A DNA stretch of 64,000 bases from Luteibaculum sp964627445 (lineage in GTDB: Bacteria > Bacteroidota > Bacteroidia > Flavobacteriales_D > Luteibaculaceae). The position numbers were made by a program, and so were the translations under genes. The stretch lies in the NCBI GenBank assembly GCA_964627445.1, contig CAZVJF010000001.1, positions 1-64,000 of the forward strand, read 5' to 3'. This document shows, piece by piece, positions 16,303-25,946 of this stretch. Below the pieces are notes generated by a model. It had not been told where the DNA came from. It made no database searches and saw nothing but the letters and a program-made list of their open reading frames with translations. The first letter of the stretch is position 1. The number at the start of each line of letters is the position of its first letter.

Positions 16303-16335
16303 GAAAAAACCCCAGCTGCATTGCAACTGGGGTTT
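16303..16335 (-). terminator. Terminator after glnN, possibly bidirectional
   Basis: AAACCCCAG (16307-16315) and CTGGGGTTT (16327-16335) form a 9-bp stem. On the minus strand it ends in a T-run, as needed for glnN. On the plus strand the T-run is short, so it works less well for the barrel gene ending at 16292. Confidence 0.85.
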
Positions 16336-16358
16336 CTCATGTAGTCCTTATCGGTATC

Positions 16359-18548
16359 TTATCTCGAGAACAGTAGCTCGCGTGTTTTAGGCAGCGGCCA
16401 GTATTCGTCATCTACCAAAATCTCTAGCTTGTCTACGTGGTAGCGGATGTCTTCAAAATACGGTTTCACCTTATCGCAGTAGGCTACCGCCATTTGCTCC
16501 ATGTCTTCAATGCCGTTGGCAGCTTTGCGTGCTTCTATCATTTCATCCACGCCTTTCTTCACTGCATTTACGTGCATGGTGATCTCGCGAATCATTTGCA
16601 TTTGCGTACCCGCCATTTTCTTACCATCAGCCTCTCCGTAAATATCAATAAGCCCTTTTACGTTGGTAATTAGCTTGTTCTGATATTCGAAAACTTTAGG
16701 TAGGATGTGGTTGTGCGCTAAATCGCCCATAATGCGCGATTCAATTTGGATTTTGCGCGTGTACTCTTCGTACTTAATCTCATTGCGCGCTTCCAGCTCA
16801 ACTTTAGTCAAGACTTCCAACTCTTCAAACAGAGCTACGGTATCTTTTTGCGTGAGAATGCTCAAACATTTAGGTGTTTCCTTAATGTTAGAAAGTCCGC
16901 GTTTAGCCGCTTCTTTCACCCATTCTTCACCATAGCCATTGCCTTCAAAACGGATGTTTTTACTGGCAATAATCAGCTCCTTAATTTCTTGGAGGATGGC
17001 AATATCCTTTTTCACGCCCGACTTAATGCGCTTATCCACATTCACCTTAAACACCTGCAGCTGCTTGGCCATAATGGTGTTTAGCACAAACATGGGCTCG
17101 GCACAGTTGGCTGTAGATCCTACCGCACGAAACTCAAACTTGTTTCCAGTAAAGGCAAAGGGAGAAGTACGGTTACGGTCGGTGTTGTCTAGCAACAGTT
17201 CGGGGATCTTACCGATATTGAGCTTCAACTCGGTTTTGTCTTCTGGGGTTGGATGTTCTAGTGCATCGTTGCTTTCAATGTCATCCAACAACTTGCTCAA
17301 CTGGCTTCCAATAAATACAGAAATAATGGCTGGAGGTGCTTCGTTAGCCCCCAAGCGGTGATCGTTACTGGCCGATGCAATACTAGCCCGTAGGATATCT
17401 GCATTGTCGTAAATGGCCTTAATTACGTTAACAAAGAAGGTTAGGAAAACCAGGTTGGTTTTGGGTGTTTTACCTGGTGCCAACAGATTTACGCCTGTAT
17501 TGGTACTTAGCGACCAGTTGTTGTGCTTACCCGAACCGTTTAATCCGGCAAAAGGCTTCTCGTGCAATAACACTCTAAAGTTGTGCTTGCGTGCGGTGCG
17601 TTCCAAAACATCCATCAACAGCAAGTTGTGGTCGTTGGCCAAGTTGGCTTCCTCAAAAATGGGAGCACACTCAAACTGACCCGGAGCTACCTCGTTGTGG
17701 CGGGTACGTACCGGAATTCCCAACTGCAAGGCACGCGTTTCAAAGTCGTGCATAAAGGCTTTCACCCGCGAAGGGATGGCGCCAAAGTAGTGATCGTCTA
17801 ACTGTTGCCCTTTAGCGGGTGTATGACCAAACAAGGCACGTCCAGACAGCATTAAATCGGGACGGGCATTAAACAAGGCCGCATCCACTAAAAAATACTC
17901 TTGCTCCCAACCTAGGGTAGCTTGTACCTTGGTTACGTTTTTATCAAAATACTGGCAAACGGCTGTAGCCGCTTTGTCTACAGCATTTAAAGCTTTCAAC
18001 AAAGGCATTTTGTTGTCTAGAGACTCGCCTGTGTACGCAATAAATATGGTAGGAATGCAAAGCGTTTTATCAATAATAAAAGCTGGAGAACTGGGGTCCC
18101 AAGCGGTGTAACCACGTGCTTCAAAGGTGTTGCGAATTCCTCCGTTGGGGAAGGAGGAAGCATCGGGCTCTTGTTGTACCAATAGCGAACCATCAAACTT
18201 CTCAATAGAAGCTCCGTTTTCGGTAGGCTCAAAAAAGGCATCATGTTTCTCCGCGGTAGCCCCCGTTAGCGGTTGAAACCAGTGCGTGTAGTGGGTAACG
18301 CCTTTGGACATAGCCCACGCTTTCATGGCAGAAGCTACCTGATCTGCAATTTTTCTGGGGATACGCGATCCGCTTTCTATAGACTCTTCAATCGCTTGAA
18401 ATGCATCTTTACTTAGGTGCGATTTCATGGCGTTAATGTGGAACACTTCGGAAGCGAAGTAATCAGAGATTTTGTCGGATGGAGGAGTTACTTCTACCGG
18501 CTGTCTGCGAAGCAACTCTTCTAAAGCGAGAAAGCGAAATCTTGGCAT
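16359..18548 (-). CDS. glnN: Glutamine synthetase type III
   Basis: 729 residues from ATG 18548, the usual length of GlnN. It makes glutamine from glutamate, ammonia and ATP. Seen are 'TLGWEQEYFLVD' (metal-binding Glu pair), 'RHNEVAPGQFECAP', 'HEKPFAGLNGSGKHNNWSLS' and 'GSTANCAEPMFVLN'. These place it in the type III group common in Bacteroidota and distinct from GlnA. An ATG 13 codons upstream would add a lysine-rich tail that overlaps the promoter box, so it was not chosen. Monocistronic, with its own terminator. Confidence 0.95.
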   Translation of the reverse strand: MPRFRFLALEELLRRQPVEVTPPSDKISDYFASEVFHINAMKSHLSKDAFQAIEESIESGSRIPRKIADQVASAMKAWAMSKGVTHYTHWFQPLTGATAEKHDAFFEPTENGASIEKFDGSLLVQQEPDASSFPNGGIRNTFEARGYTAWDPSSPAFIIDKTLCIPTIFIAYTGESLDNKMPLLKALNAVDKAATAVCQYFDKNVTKVQATLGWEQEYFLVDAALFNARPDLMLSGRALFGHTPAKGQQLDDHYFGAIPSRVKAFMHDFETRALQLGIPVRTRHNEVAPGQFECAPIFEEANLANDHNLLLMDVLERTARKHNFRVLLHEKPFAGLNGSGKHNNWSLSTNTGVNLLAPGKTPKTNLVFLTFFVNVIKAIYDNADILRASIASASNDHRLGANEAPPAIISVFIGSQLSKLLDDIESNDALEHPTPEDKTELKLNIGKIPELLLDNTDRNRTSPFAFTGNKFEFRAVGSTANCAEPMFVLNTIMAKQLQVFKVNVDKRIKSGVKKDIAILQEIKELIIASKNIRFEGNGYGEEWVKEAAKRGLSNIKETPKCLSILTQKDTVALFEELEVLTKVELEARNEIKYEEYTRKIQIESRIMGDLAHNHILPKVFEYQNKLITNVKGLIDIYGEADGKKMAGTQMQMIREITMHVNAVKKGVDEMIEARKAANGIEDMEQMAVAYCDKVKPYFEDIRYHVDKLEILVDDEYWPLPKTRELLFSR

Positions 18549-18562
18549 GATGTTTTTTTTGG

Positions 18563-18570
18563 CAAAGATA
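18563..18570 (-). promoter_or_regulatory. -7 box of the glnN promoter
   Basis: The minus strand reads TATCTTTG, an exact TAnnTTTG match, 15 bases before the chosen glnN ATG. No clear TTG was found 18-20 bases further upstream. The position suggests a very short leader, so this call is tentative. Confidence 0.4.
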
Positions 18571-18764
18571 ACTTTTTTAGGGGTCATCTACAGAAAACAT
18601 CATTTTTTCTATTAACACCCTATAAAATTAAGGGGTCAGACAAGAATAAACGACAAAAATAAGCTTTAACCCTTATCAGAATGTCGTTTTCTGCAAAACA
18701 CACATACCTCTGAAGGATGCGTAAACCTAGTAAATTCCGGTACCTTTCTAAAAAATAAAGCACA

Positions 18765-19301
18765 CTGAATCCTATCGAAAAAATAATATCGGGTTTAACC
18801 AAAGTCGGACTCTGGAAAGCACCCGAAGTGCTGAAGCGAAATGCTGTTTTAGTGGAAGCGGGCCAAAGAGCCACCGATATTTTTTGGGTACAACACGGAT
18901 GCCTGCGTGTGGCTATTTGGGAAAACGATGACGAACAGAACATACGCTTTGGGTATCCAGGCAACATTATTACGGCACTGGATAGCCATTTTACCGATCA
19001 AGCCACCCACTTTAGCATTTCCGCCATTCGAGAAACGGTGATTCGCAGGCTGGGCAAAAAAGAGTTCCTAGATTTTATCCATAGCGACACCCAATGGTAT
19101 ACGCTGTGGCAACAAAGCTTGCAAGGACTCATTCTACAACAAATGGAGCGCGAACACGATTTGCTGATCAACGATCCCGTAAAGCGCTACCACCGTGTTT
19201 TGGAGCGTAGTCCACAACTCTTTCAGGAAGTTCCAGCCAAGTATATTGCCAACTATTTGCGGATGACGCCTGAGACCCTATCTCGCATCCGAAAATCTTA
19301 A
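18765..19301 (+). CDS. Crp/Fnr-family transcriptional regulator, probable CTG start
   Basis: A cyclic-nucleotide-binding-type regulator of the short Bacteroidota Crp/Fnr group. The beta-roll is visible ('VLVEAGQRATDIFWVQHGCLRV', 'FGYPGNIITALDSHF') and the C-terminus ends in a helix-turn-helix remnant 'IANYLRMTPETLSRIRK'. The open frame extends upstream from the first GTG (18828) to 18759 without any ATG, GTG or TTG. It still encodes family-like residues ('LNPIEKIISGLTKVGLWK'), so the protein probably begins at CTG 18765 (178 residues) or the start codon has been lost. If read only from 18828 it would lack the first helix. It lies just before a DinB-family gene. Confidence 0.78.
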   Translation: MNPIEKIISGLTKVGLWKAPEVLKRNAVLVEAGQRATDIFWVQHGCLRVAIWENDDEQNIRFGYPGNIITALDSHFTDQATHFSISAIRETVIRRLGKKEFLDFIHSDTQWYTLWQQSLQGLILQQMEREHDLLINDPVKRYHRVLERSPQLFQEVPAKYIANYLRMTPETLSRIRKS

Positions 19302-19346
19302 TTTCAATCAATAGAAAACGGAGTTTCAGACTGGATCTTTGTATAA

Positions 19347-19895
19347 ATGAAACCCATGAAAGCGTTACAACACGAAGTGCTCCAGGAATTAAGAACCCTT
19401 ACCCACAAACAGCTACAGCTTTTAGAGCAACTGGCCTCGCTACCCAAAAGCCAACTCAATCAAAAACCTTCGCCAGAGAGCTGGAGTGCCTTGGAGTGCT
19501 TGGAACACCTGTGCCGCTATGGTGATTTTTATCTTCCTGAAATTACCACGAGAATGGAAAACAGCCAACGCCCTTCAGCCACCTACTTTAATCCGGGTTG
19601 GCTGGGCAACAAGTTTGCGAACATGATGAAACCGAACGCCAAACCCATGCAAGCGCCTAAGAAATCGAATCCGGCTGGAAGCGATTTGGATACCTCCCAA
19701 ACTTTGGAGAAAATGAGAACGCAACTGGAAGCGTGGATGGAGATTTTGGATTCGGCCGAAAAGAAAAACCTAACCCAAGTTCGGGTTAGCATTAGTCTTA
19801 CCCAATGGATTCGCTTACGACTGGGCGATGCGCTACGCGTAAACGTGTACCACAACCAGCGCCATTTGGAGCAAGCCTTGCGCGCAAGCGCTTAA
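19347..19895 (+). CDS. DinB-family protein
   Basis: 182 residues with a four-helix DinB/YfiT-like fold: 'LTHKQLQLLEQLASLPKSQL', then 'KPSPESWSALECLEHLCRYG' with the metal-ligand histidine, and C-terminal 'LRVNVYHNQRHLEQAL' with the other two histidines. Relatives are metal-dependent thiol transferases or proteins of unknown role. The catalytic function here cannot be named. The ATG at 19347 is used; Met4 is also possible. It follows the Crp/Fnr gene by 45 bases and converges on tatA. Confidence 0.85.
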   Translation: MKPMKALQHEVLQELRTLTHKQLQLLEQLASLPKSQLNQKPSPESWSALECLEHLCRYGDFYLPEITTRMENSQRPSATYFNPGWLGNKFANMMKPNAKPMQAPKKSNPAGSDLDTSQTLEKMRTQLEAWMEILDSAEKKNLTQVRVSISLTQWIRLRLGDALRVNVYHNQRHLEQALRASA

Positions 19896-19896
19896 A

Positions 19897-20223
19897 TTAC
19901 AAGCGAGTGTTTTTATTGAGCTCGTCTCCCTCCTTCTCCACATCGTCTTTAAACTGAGAGAAATCTTTACCAACCTGAGAGCCTTGGCGTGATACGTTGT
20001 CTTTAATTTCCTTAAAGTCTTTTCGTACCTCACTGGCTGAGCTTTCAAAATCTTTTTGGATGGAGCTGGTGGCATCGCGCATCTGGCGCATGGTTCTACC
20101 AAAGGTGCGCGCAAACTGCGGAATCTTATCCGCCCCAAAGAAAATAAGAATGAAAAGGAAAACTAGGATCACCTCTCCACCCGAGATTCCATTGAGAAAT
20201 AAGAAGGTATGAGCTGCTGGCAT
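19897..20223 (-). CDS. tatA: Sec-independent protein translocase TatA/TatB family subunit
   Basis: 108 residues: one N-terminal membrane helix ('EVILVFLFILIFFGADKIP') with the conserved FG pair at its end, an amphipathic helix ('QFARTFGRTMRQMRDATSS') and a charged tail. This is the TatA/B/E plan for the twin-arginine export pore. tatC is not in the window. It lies downstream of secDF, separated from it by a terminator. Confidence 0.9.
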   Translation of the reverse strand: MPAAHTFLFLNGISGGEVILVFLFILIFFGADKIPQFARTFGRTMRQMRDATSSIQKDFESSASEVRKDFKEIKDNVSRQGSQVGKDFSQFKDDVEKEGDELNKNTRL

Positions 20224-20241
20224 ACTGCAAAAGTAAACGAA

Positions 20242-20267
20242 AAAACCCCCGCATGTGCGAGGGTTTT
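20242..20267 (-). terminator. Terminator after secDF
   Basis: On the minus strand AAAACCCTCG and CGGGGGTTTT pair with one C/A mismatch around a four-base loop, and a T-run follows. It separates secDF from tatA. Confidence 0.8.
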
Positions 20268-20290
20268 GTCTTTATTAACCGATAAGTAAA

Positions 20291-23200
20291 TTACTTATTC
20301 TCTTCCAATTCTTTCTTTCCTAGATCTACTACCGAAGGCGTTGCAATGCAAAGCGATGAGTAGGTACCAAAGAATACACCCACCATTAAGGCAAATACAA
20401 ATCCGCGAATCGACTCACCACCGAAGATAAAGATCATCAACAATACGATAAAAGTGGTTAACGAGGTATTGATGGTACGGCTTAAGGTACTGTTCAATGC
20501 CTTGTTAATGATTGTAACACGATCTTGCGATTTGCGCTCGCGCAAGTACTCGCGAATACGGTCGAATACAACCACGGTATCGTTTATGGAATACCCCACA
20601 ACCGTAAGGATGGCTGCAATAAACGCTTGGTCAATTTCTAGTGAAAATGGAAGTACGCCCCACAGTAGTGAGTATGCCGATAGCACCAAGATAACATCGT
20701 GGAACATAGCCAACAAGGCTCCCAAACCGAACTGCCATTTCTGGAAGCGGAATACGATGTAAGCAAATATGATCACCAACGAGAAGATGATAGCCAAAAT
20801 AGCCGACTGCTCGATATCGTCCGATATGGTTGGATCTACCTTACGTGATTCTTCGATGGTATAGCCAACACCAGACATTCCTAAGCCTTCATTCAATTTG
20901 TTTTCGGCCAGTTGGTCTGCACCGTTATCATCAGAATTGATAAGGTAATTGGTGGTTACTTTAATCTGGTTGCGCGCGCCTAAGGTTTTCACTTCGGCCG
21001 TTGCCTCACCAAATACACCGCCCAGGTTTTTACGCACATCAGACAGCTCCACAATTTCATCAAATTTCACTGTGTAGGTACGTCCACCTGTAAAGTCTAC
21101 CCCAAAATTCAATCCACGTGTTGCAAAAGAAACGATACCCGCAGCAATTAGAACCCCAGAAATAATGTAGAATTTCTTGCGGTTGGCCAGGAATTGATAG
21201 TTCGCATTGGCAAACCAGTTCTGCGTAATTTTACTACTAAAGGAAACGGATTTCTTGCGCTCCGCACGGCTGGTAAAAATCAAGCGCGTTATAAAGATTG
21301 CAGAGTACAATGAGGTAAAGATACCTATGATTAAGGTCGTTGCGAAACCTTTAATGGGCCCGCTACCAAATACTGCCAATACAATGGCTGTAAGAAGCGT
21401 GGTTAAGTTGGCATCGATAATAGCAGCATAGGCTTTTTTGTACCCTTGGTTTAGGGCTGCCTTTAAACCTGCGCCACCCGCTAATTCTTCACGAACACGC
21501 TCATAAATAAGTACGTTGGCATCTACCGACATACCAATGGTAAGTACAATACCTGCGATTCCAGGTAGTGTAAGCGATGCTCCTAAAGAAGCTAAAGCAC
21601 CAAAAAGTAAGAACAAGTTCGCTATCAAAGCGATATCGGAAACCACCCCAGCACCACGGTAATAGAATACCATGTAGAATAGGATGATCATAAAAGCGAT
21701 CACGAAAGACATCAAACCGCTATCGATGTTTTTCTGACCCAGCGATGGCCCTACGATAGACTCATCTACAATAGAAGCAGGAGCAGGAAGTGCACCGGCT
21801 TTCAAGATGTTGGCTAAATCTTCCGCATCGCGAATTTGCTCTGCACGCGTAGCACCCGAGCCCATAGAGATGCTCGACTGCCCGTTAGGAATCTCGCCTT
21901 GTACAAATGGAGCCGATTGCACGCTGTTATCCAATACAATGGCAATAGGATTTCCAACATTTTTACGGGTAAGGTCTGCCCAAATACCGGCTCCTTCACC
22001 GTTCATTTGCATAGAAACTTCCACGTCTCCTTTAAAGTCAAAGTCTTGACGTGCATCTACGATAACGCTTCCATCCAAGGGTGCTTCACCATCGCGTGTA
22101 GTAACCTTAATTGCATTTAGCGTTACTAGGTTTTCTGGTGTGGCCTTCGCAGCCCACATCAATTTTAAATCGCGTGGAAGAATTTTCTTAGCTGCCGCGT
22201 GCTTCAACACCTGGTTTACCTCCGCAGTATCCGAAACCTTCGCATACCCAACGATACACCCTTGCTGTAATTGCATTTGTCCATTTTGACCCTGGAATAC
22301 AGCTGGACTTAGTACAGAGAATAGTGGATTTGCTTTTTTGGATTCTGCATCGGTGATTTCGTTCTGTGCTTGTGCAAAAGGATCTTCGGTGTCCGCAGAA
22401 TCGCTTCCTTCTAACAAAGCTTCTAAATCGTCATCAGTAGCTGCAGTATCTGCTTCTGTAACGGCAGTGGTGTCATTTGCTGCAGCATTAGCCGCAGAGT
22501 CTGCAGAAGCCAAGCGGTTGTTCAACTCGTCAATAAGTCCTGGATACTTTGCACGACTTACCGCTTCATTGACACGGTTAAGAATAGGATAAATTTCCTC
22601 GTTTTTGTAAACCTCCCAAAACTCCAGGTTCGCAGTACTCTGCAGTACTTTACGCACACGGTCTTTGTCTTTAACCCCTGGCAATTCTACCAAGATACGA
22701 CCCGAGTACTGTTGCTTTTGGATGGTAGGCTGCGTAACACCAAATTTATCAATACGCGTTCTTAGGATGCGCTCGGTGTTATCAATAGCCGCTTGCGCTT
22801 CTAATCGGAGGGTTTCTATGATTTGCTCGTTGCTGGCATCGCGAGGAAACTTGTCTTTGTTGTCTCTAGAGTGGAAAATTGCCGCCAACTTGCCGTTGGG
22901 TGCCACTTCGCTATATGCGTTATCGAACAAGGTGATGAAGTTGTCTTGCGAAGATGCTTGGCGCTCTTTCGCCAGGTCTATCGCCTTTCTAAACTCCTCG
23001 TTGTTGCTGTTTTCACTTAGGGCTACAATAAGCTCTGGAATAGAAACTTCCAAAGTTACCGCCATACCTCCCTGAAGATCCAGACCCAGGTTGAGTTCCA
23101 TTTCCTTGGCCTCATCATAGGTATAACCTAATACCGGGTAAATCTCCTGGTTTGCATTGTCTTTCAAGAACTTATCTGCGTAATAGTTCTTTACAGAATC

Positions 23201-23374
23201 CTGCTCTTCAATGGCCAGTTCCTGGCCGCTCATCATTACAGAATCTACTTTGCTTTTTGCAAAAGATTGTGCTTCGTTTTCAAACGAAGACGTTACCCAA
23301 GAAAAAGAGATTTGATAGAGACATGCTAACCCAAGTAGAATTGTTAGCAGCCAAACCGCACCTTTATTTTGCAT
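20291..23374 (-). CDS. secDF: Fused protein translocase subunit SecDF
   Basis: 1027 residues, a natural fusion of SecD (first ~680) and SecF (last ~320) in the inner membrane, which uses proton motive force to help Sec-exported proteins leave the channel. Visible are the SecD motif 'LGLDLQGGMAVTLEV', 'TRIDKFGVTQPTIQ' and the membrane part 'GIAGIVLTIGMSVDANVLI' followed by 'YERVREEL'. In SecF, 'GLNFGVDFTGGRTYTVKF', 'TVVGYSINDTVVVFDRIREY' and 'TSLTTFIVLLMIFIFGG' are seen. An extra acidic and alanine-rich loop near residues 290-330 is a common lineage insertion. The transcript starts from a good consensus promoter. Confidence 0.97.
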   Translation of the reverse strand: MQNKGAVWLLTILLGLACLYQISFSWVTSSFENEAQSFAKSKVDSVMMSGQELAIEEQDSVKNYYADKFLKDNANQEIYPVLGYTYDEAKEMELNLGLDLQGGMAVTLEVSIPELIVALSENSNNEEFRKAIDLAKERQASSQDNFITLFDNAYSEVAPNGKLAAIFHSRDNKDKFPRDASNEQIIETLRLEAQAAIDNTERILRTRIDKFGVTQPTIQKQQYSGRILVELPGVKDKDRVRKVLQSTANLEFWEVYKNEEIYPILNRVNEAVSRAKYPGLIDELNNRLASADSAANAAANDTTAVTEADTAATDDDLEALLEGSDSADTEDPFAQAQNEITDAESKKANPLFSVLSPAVFQGQNGQMQLQQGCIVGYAKVSDTAEVNQVLKHAAAKKILPRDLKLMWAAKATPENLVTLNAIKVTTRDGEAPLDGSVIVDARQDFDFKGDVEVSMQMNGEGAGIWADLTRKNVGNPIAIVLDNSVQSAPFVQGEIPNGQSSISMGSGATRAEQIRDAEDLANILKAGALPAPASIVDESIVGPSLGQKNIDSGLMSFVIAFMIILFYMVFYYRGAGVVSDIALIANLFLLFGALASLGASLTLPGIAGIVLTIGMSVDANVLIYERVREELAGGAGLKAALNQGYKKAYAAIIDANLTTLLTAIVLAVFGSGPIKGFATTLIIGIFTSLYSAIFITRLIFTSRAERKKSVSFSSKITQNWFANANYQFLANRKKFYIISGVLIAAGIVSFATRGLNFGVDFTGGRTYTVKFDEIVELSDVRKNLGGVFGEATAEVKTLGARNQIKVTTNYLINSDDNGADQLAENKLNEGLGMSGVGYTIEESRKVDPTISDDIEQSAILAIIFSLVIIFAYIVFRFQKWQFGLGALLAMFHDVILVLSAYSLLWGVLPFSLEIDQAFIAAILTVVGYSINDTVVVFDRIREYLRERKSQDRVTIINKALNSTLSRTINTSLTTFIVLLMIFIFGGESIRGFVFALMVGVFFGTYSSLCIATPSVVDLGKKELEENK

Positions 23375-23420
23375 CTTTGTATATATATAAGGGGATGCCC
23401 GTTTTTAAATTTTCGAGCGG

Positions 23421-23450
23421 CAAATATAGAACTTACCTCCTGAATAGCAA
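23421..23450 (-). promoter_or_regulatory. Promoter of secDF
   Basis: On the minus strand TTG (23450-23448), a spacer of 19 bases and TATATTTG (23428-23421) give a full match to the Bacteroidota promoter consensus, 47 bases before the secDF ATG. The -33 element is only 4 bases upstream of the divergent FG-GAP gene start at 23454. Confidence 0.8.
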
Positions 23451-23453
23451 TCC

Positions 23454-25523
23454 ATGAAAATATTGAGTTTTCGAAACTTATGCACCACTATATATAAGCC
23501 GCTTGTTCTAGCGCTGTATTTGGGTCCTATTTTTGTATTTTCTCAAGCTACACTGGTTTGGAATACCCGCCCCGAAAACACCAGCACACCCCAAGAAAAC
23601 CTGGGTTTAGTTTATGCGGGTGGAATGGCAACTCCGCAATTTAACCAGGCCGACATCAATGGCGATGGCGTAGCCGATTTGTTTGTGTACGACTCGTATG
23701 CGCAGCGGCAATTTTGGTTGGATGGAAGCACCCAATTTAATACCGTCCATGCGGTAAAGGTGCCCTTTCCTATTCAGCAGTGGGTTCAACTTCGCGATTA
23801 CAATTGCGATGGAATACCCGACTTATTCACAGGCCAAAATGGAGGCGTACGTGCCCACCTCGGCCGCTACGAAAACCAAGAACTCCGGTTTAACCCCGAA
23901 GGCTTTTTGGTGCAAAGCACCTACCAGCTCAGCACCAACACCTTTACTGCGAATATTTTTGTAAATCCCATTGACATTCCCGTGATACAGGATATAGATG
24001 GCGATGGCGATCTGGACATTTTGGCGACCGCCAGCACCGGAGACCGCGTAGAGCACCACCGAAACCAAAGCATTGAAAATACAGGAGGTTGCGGCCTAGA
24101 TTTTGAGTTAGCGAGCGGCTGCTATGGCTATTTTAGGGAGGATGAAGAAAATGCAGTCATCGAGCTTGGATTGGATAAATGCCCCATTACCGTGACCAAT
24201 AGAGCCTCCTTAAAGCACAGTGGCACCACCTTATTTTTAGATACAGAACAACAACTCCTCCTGCTAGGGGAATTGGAATACGATTCATTGAAGGTGCTCA
24301 ACCTGGTTCAGGGTACTGAAGGCGACTCTGCGGTTTCAGCCACGCTTTTTCCCAAAGAGAAACCACTGGCCATACAAGCATTTAATGCCGTATACAGTTT
24401 GGATGAAAATGGACAAAAAAGCTACCTCGTAGCACCCCATGCCGCATCGGGTTTCCAAACCGAAGATGCCGTGCATCGTGTTGTGCGTAATAGTAGCGGA
24501 GAATTTGAGGTTAGTAAAACCAACTTCCTGGTTTCCAAAATGGCCGATTTTGGAAACAACACCAAGCTAGTGCGGGCCCAAACCAGTCTTGGCACCCTTG
24601 TAGCAGCCCTGAGCTCCAAGCAAAACCGAGACAGTACGTTCCAGGAAATTACTATACTAAAAGATATTGAAGAAGGCGCACTTACCGCCCAATGCAGTAT
24701 TCCCGTGTGGTACCCGCATACATTGCGTGATGTTAGCTTCACTGGAGACACCCTCTATGCCACCACCCAAACGGACGGCATTATTCGTGCTCCGGTAAAT
24801 TGGAATACGTGCGAGGTAGACTTTTCCGAAGTACGCTTAGTAGACCTAAGCCCAGCTCCGAACTTGGGCCTGGATGCCAGTTTGGTAGCAACCGATATAA
24901 ACCGAGATAACCACACCGACTTAATCATCGGGAGCAGCGCGGGTCAACTTCATCTCTATCTGGGTAATGCGGCAGGTTCCTTCAGTGAGTACCTGCCAAC
25001 CTGGGAGTCGCTGAACTTTCCTTCCAGCCCCTATCTAGGAGTGCGGCTGCAACAGTTACCGGGCAAAAGGCTATTGTGGCTCAGCCAGTTTAGTGGTCGC
25101 TTGCAAGCCTACGAAATAACGTCTGACGCACCTTTCATCACCCCTTCCCCTGTGCACAACCTGGCTCCCGATGCCTTCGTAGGGTTACGCCCAAGTGTGC
25201 TTCCTTTAAACGAAACCTTATTCGCGGCAGGAACCGCAGCAGGTGGAATAATTACGGGGTCATTTACTGGATTTAGCCCCACCCCTTTGGCCAACCTCAA
25301 GGTATTCCCCAACCCCACTTCAAGAGCCTTATTTTTTAACACTTCCCGTCTTCTCACGGCACGTGTATTTAGCACCAACGGTAAAAAAATTGCCAATTTT
25401 GAAGCCGTTCCTGGTTCGCAAGGGCTACGCCTGGATGTAGCTCCTGGCCTTTACTTTCTGAACGTATCAGATAACCAAGGCAACCAACAAAGCTTTAAAA
25501 TTGTTGTAGTCGACAATGAGTAA
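23454..25523 (+). CDS. Secreted FG-GAP/VCBS repeat protein with T9SS type A sorting domain
   Basis: 689 residues with a signal peptide, FG-GAP calcium-type repeats ('DINGDGVADLFVYD', 'DYNCDGIPDLFTG', 'DIDGDGDLDILATAS', 'DINRDNHTDLIIGSSAGQ') forming a beta-propeller, and a C-terminal T9SS domain ('LKVFPNPTSRALFF', ending 'SFKIVVVDNE'). It should be secreted or attached to the cell surface; the ligand is unknown. The ATG at 23454 is nearly on the -33 box of the divergent secDF promoter, so this gene's own promoter must overlap secDF. Its last 8 bases overlap the next gene. Confidence 0.88.
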   Translation: MKILSFRNLCTTIYKPLVLALYLGPIFVFSQATLVWNTRPENTSTPQENLGLVYAGGMATPQFNQADINGDGVADLFVYDSYAQRQFWLDGSTQFNTVHAVKVPFPIQQWVQLRDYNCDGIPDLFTGQNGGVRAHLGRYENQELRFNPEGFLVQSTYQLSTNTFTANIFVNPIDIPVIQDIDGDGDLDILATASTGDRVEHHRNQSIENTGGCGLDFELASGCYGYFREDEENAVIELGLDKCPITVTNRASLKHSGTTLFLDTEQQLLLLGELEYDSLKVLNLVQGTEGDSAVSATLFPKEKPLAIQAFNAVYSLDENGQKSYLVAPHAASGFQTEDAVHRVVRNSSGEFEVSKTNFLVSKMADFGNNTKLVRAQTSLGTLVAALSSKQNRDSTFQEITILKDIEEGALTAQCSIPVWYPHTLRDVSFTGDTLYATTQTDGIIRAPVNWNTCEVDFSEVRLVDLSPAPNLGLDASLVATDINRDNHTDLIIGSSAGQLHLYLGNAAGSFSEYLPTWESLNFPSSPYLGVRLQQLPGKRLLWLSQFSGRLQAYEITSDAPFITPSPVHNLAPDAFVGLRPSVLPLNETLFAAGTAAGGIITGSFTGFSPTPLANLKVFPNPTSRALFFNTSRLLTARVFSTNGKKIANFEAVPGSQGLRLDVAPGLYFLNVSDNQGNQQSFKIVVVDNE

Positions 25524-25929
25524 ACCCATCCTATTTATAGACGGATACTGCGTTTTGTGCAATGGATTGGTTACCTGGTTATCCAAACGCGTGAAAGCAC
25601 CCTCTTTTACCATTGCCAGCTTGCAAAATGAAGAAGCCGTGGCCAGTGTACCGCATACCATTCCCAGCGACAACAGCACCCTAGTTTGGTGGGATGGTAA
25701 AGACACGGTGCTCGTAAAATCGAATGCCGTGCTGGCCGTTTCGCAGCACCTAAAAGGCGCTTACCCTGCTTTGGGAAAAATTGCCAGCGCCATTCCACGC
25801 ACAGTGCGCGACACCCTATATATGTGGGTCTCCAGAAACCGCTACCGCTGGTTTGGGAAAAAAGATGCCTGCGGGCTCCCAAACACCATGATGCGCAGCC
25901 TGGAGTGGCAACCCAATTCTGGTAAATAA
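25516..25929 (+). CDS. DCC-family thiol-disulfide oxidoreductase (DUF393)
   Basis: 137 residues. N-terminal 'ILFIDGYCVLCNGLVTWL' contains the CxxC pair (C12, C15) and the D-G-x-C-x-x-C pattern of DUF393 proteins. Redox activity is likely but the partner is unknown. It overlaps the end of the FG-GAP gene by 8 bases in another frame, so the two are coupled. It converges on the CocE-like gene. Confidence 0.88.
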   Translation: MSKPILFIDGYCVLCNGLVTWLSKRVKAPSFTIASLQNEEAVASVPHTIPSDNSTLVWWDGKDTVLVKSNAVLAVSQHLKGAYPALGKIASAIPRTVRDTLYMWVSRNRYRWFGKKDACGLPNTMMRSLEWQPNSGK

Positions 25930-25946
25930 TTTACGGTTGGAAACAC

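Noticed and set aside
18648..18689. Inverted repeat AAACGACA/TGTCGTTT between glnN and the Crp/Fnr gene
   Set aside because: Arms of 8 bases with a 26-base loop and no T-run; too weak to call as operator or terminator.
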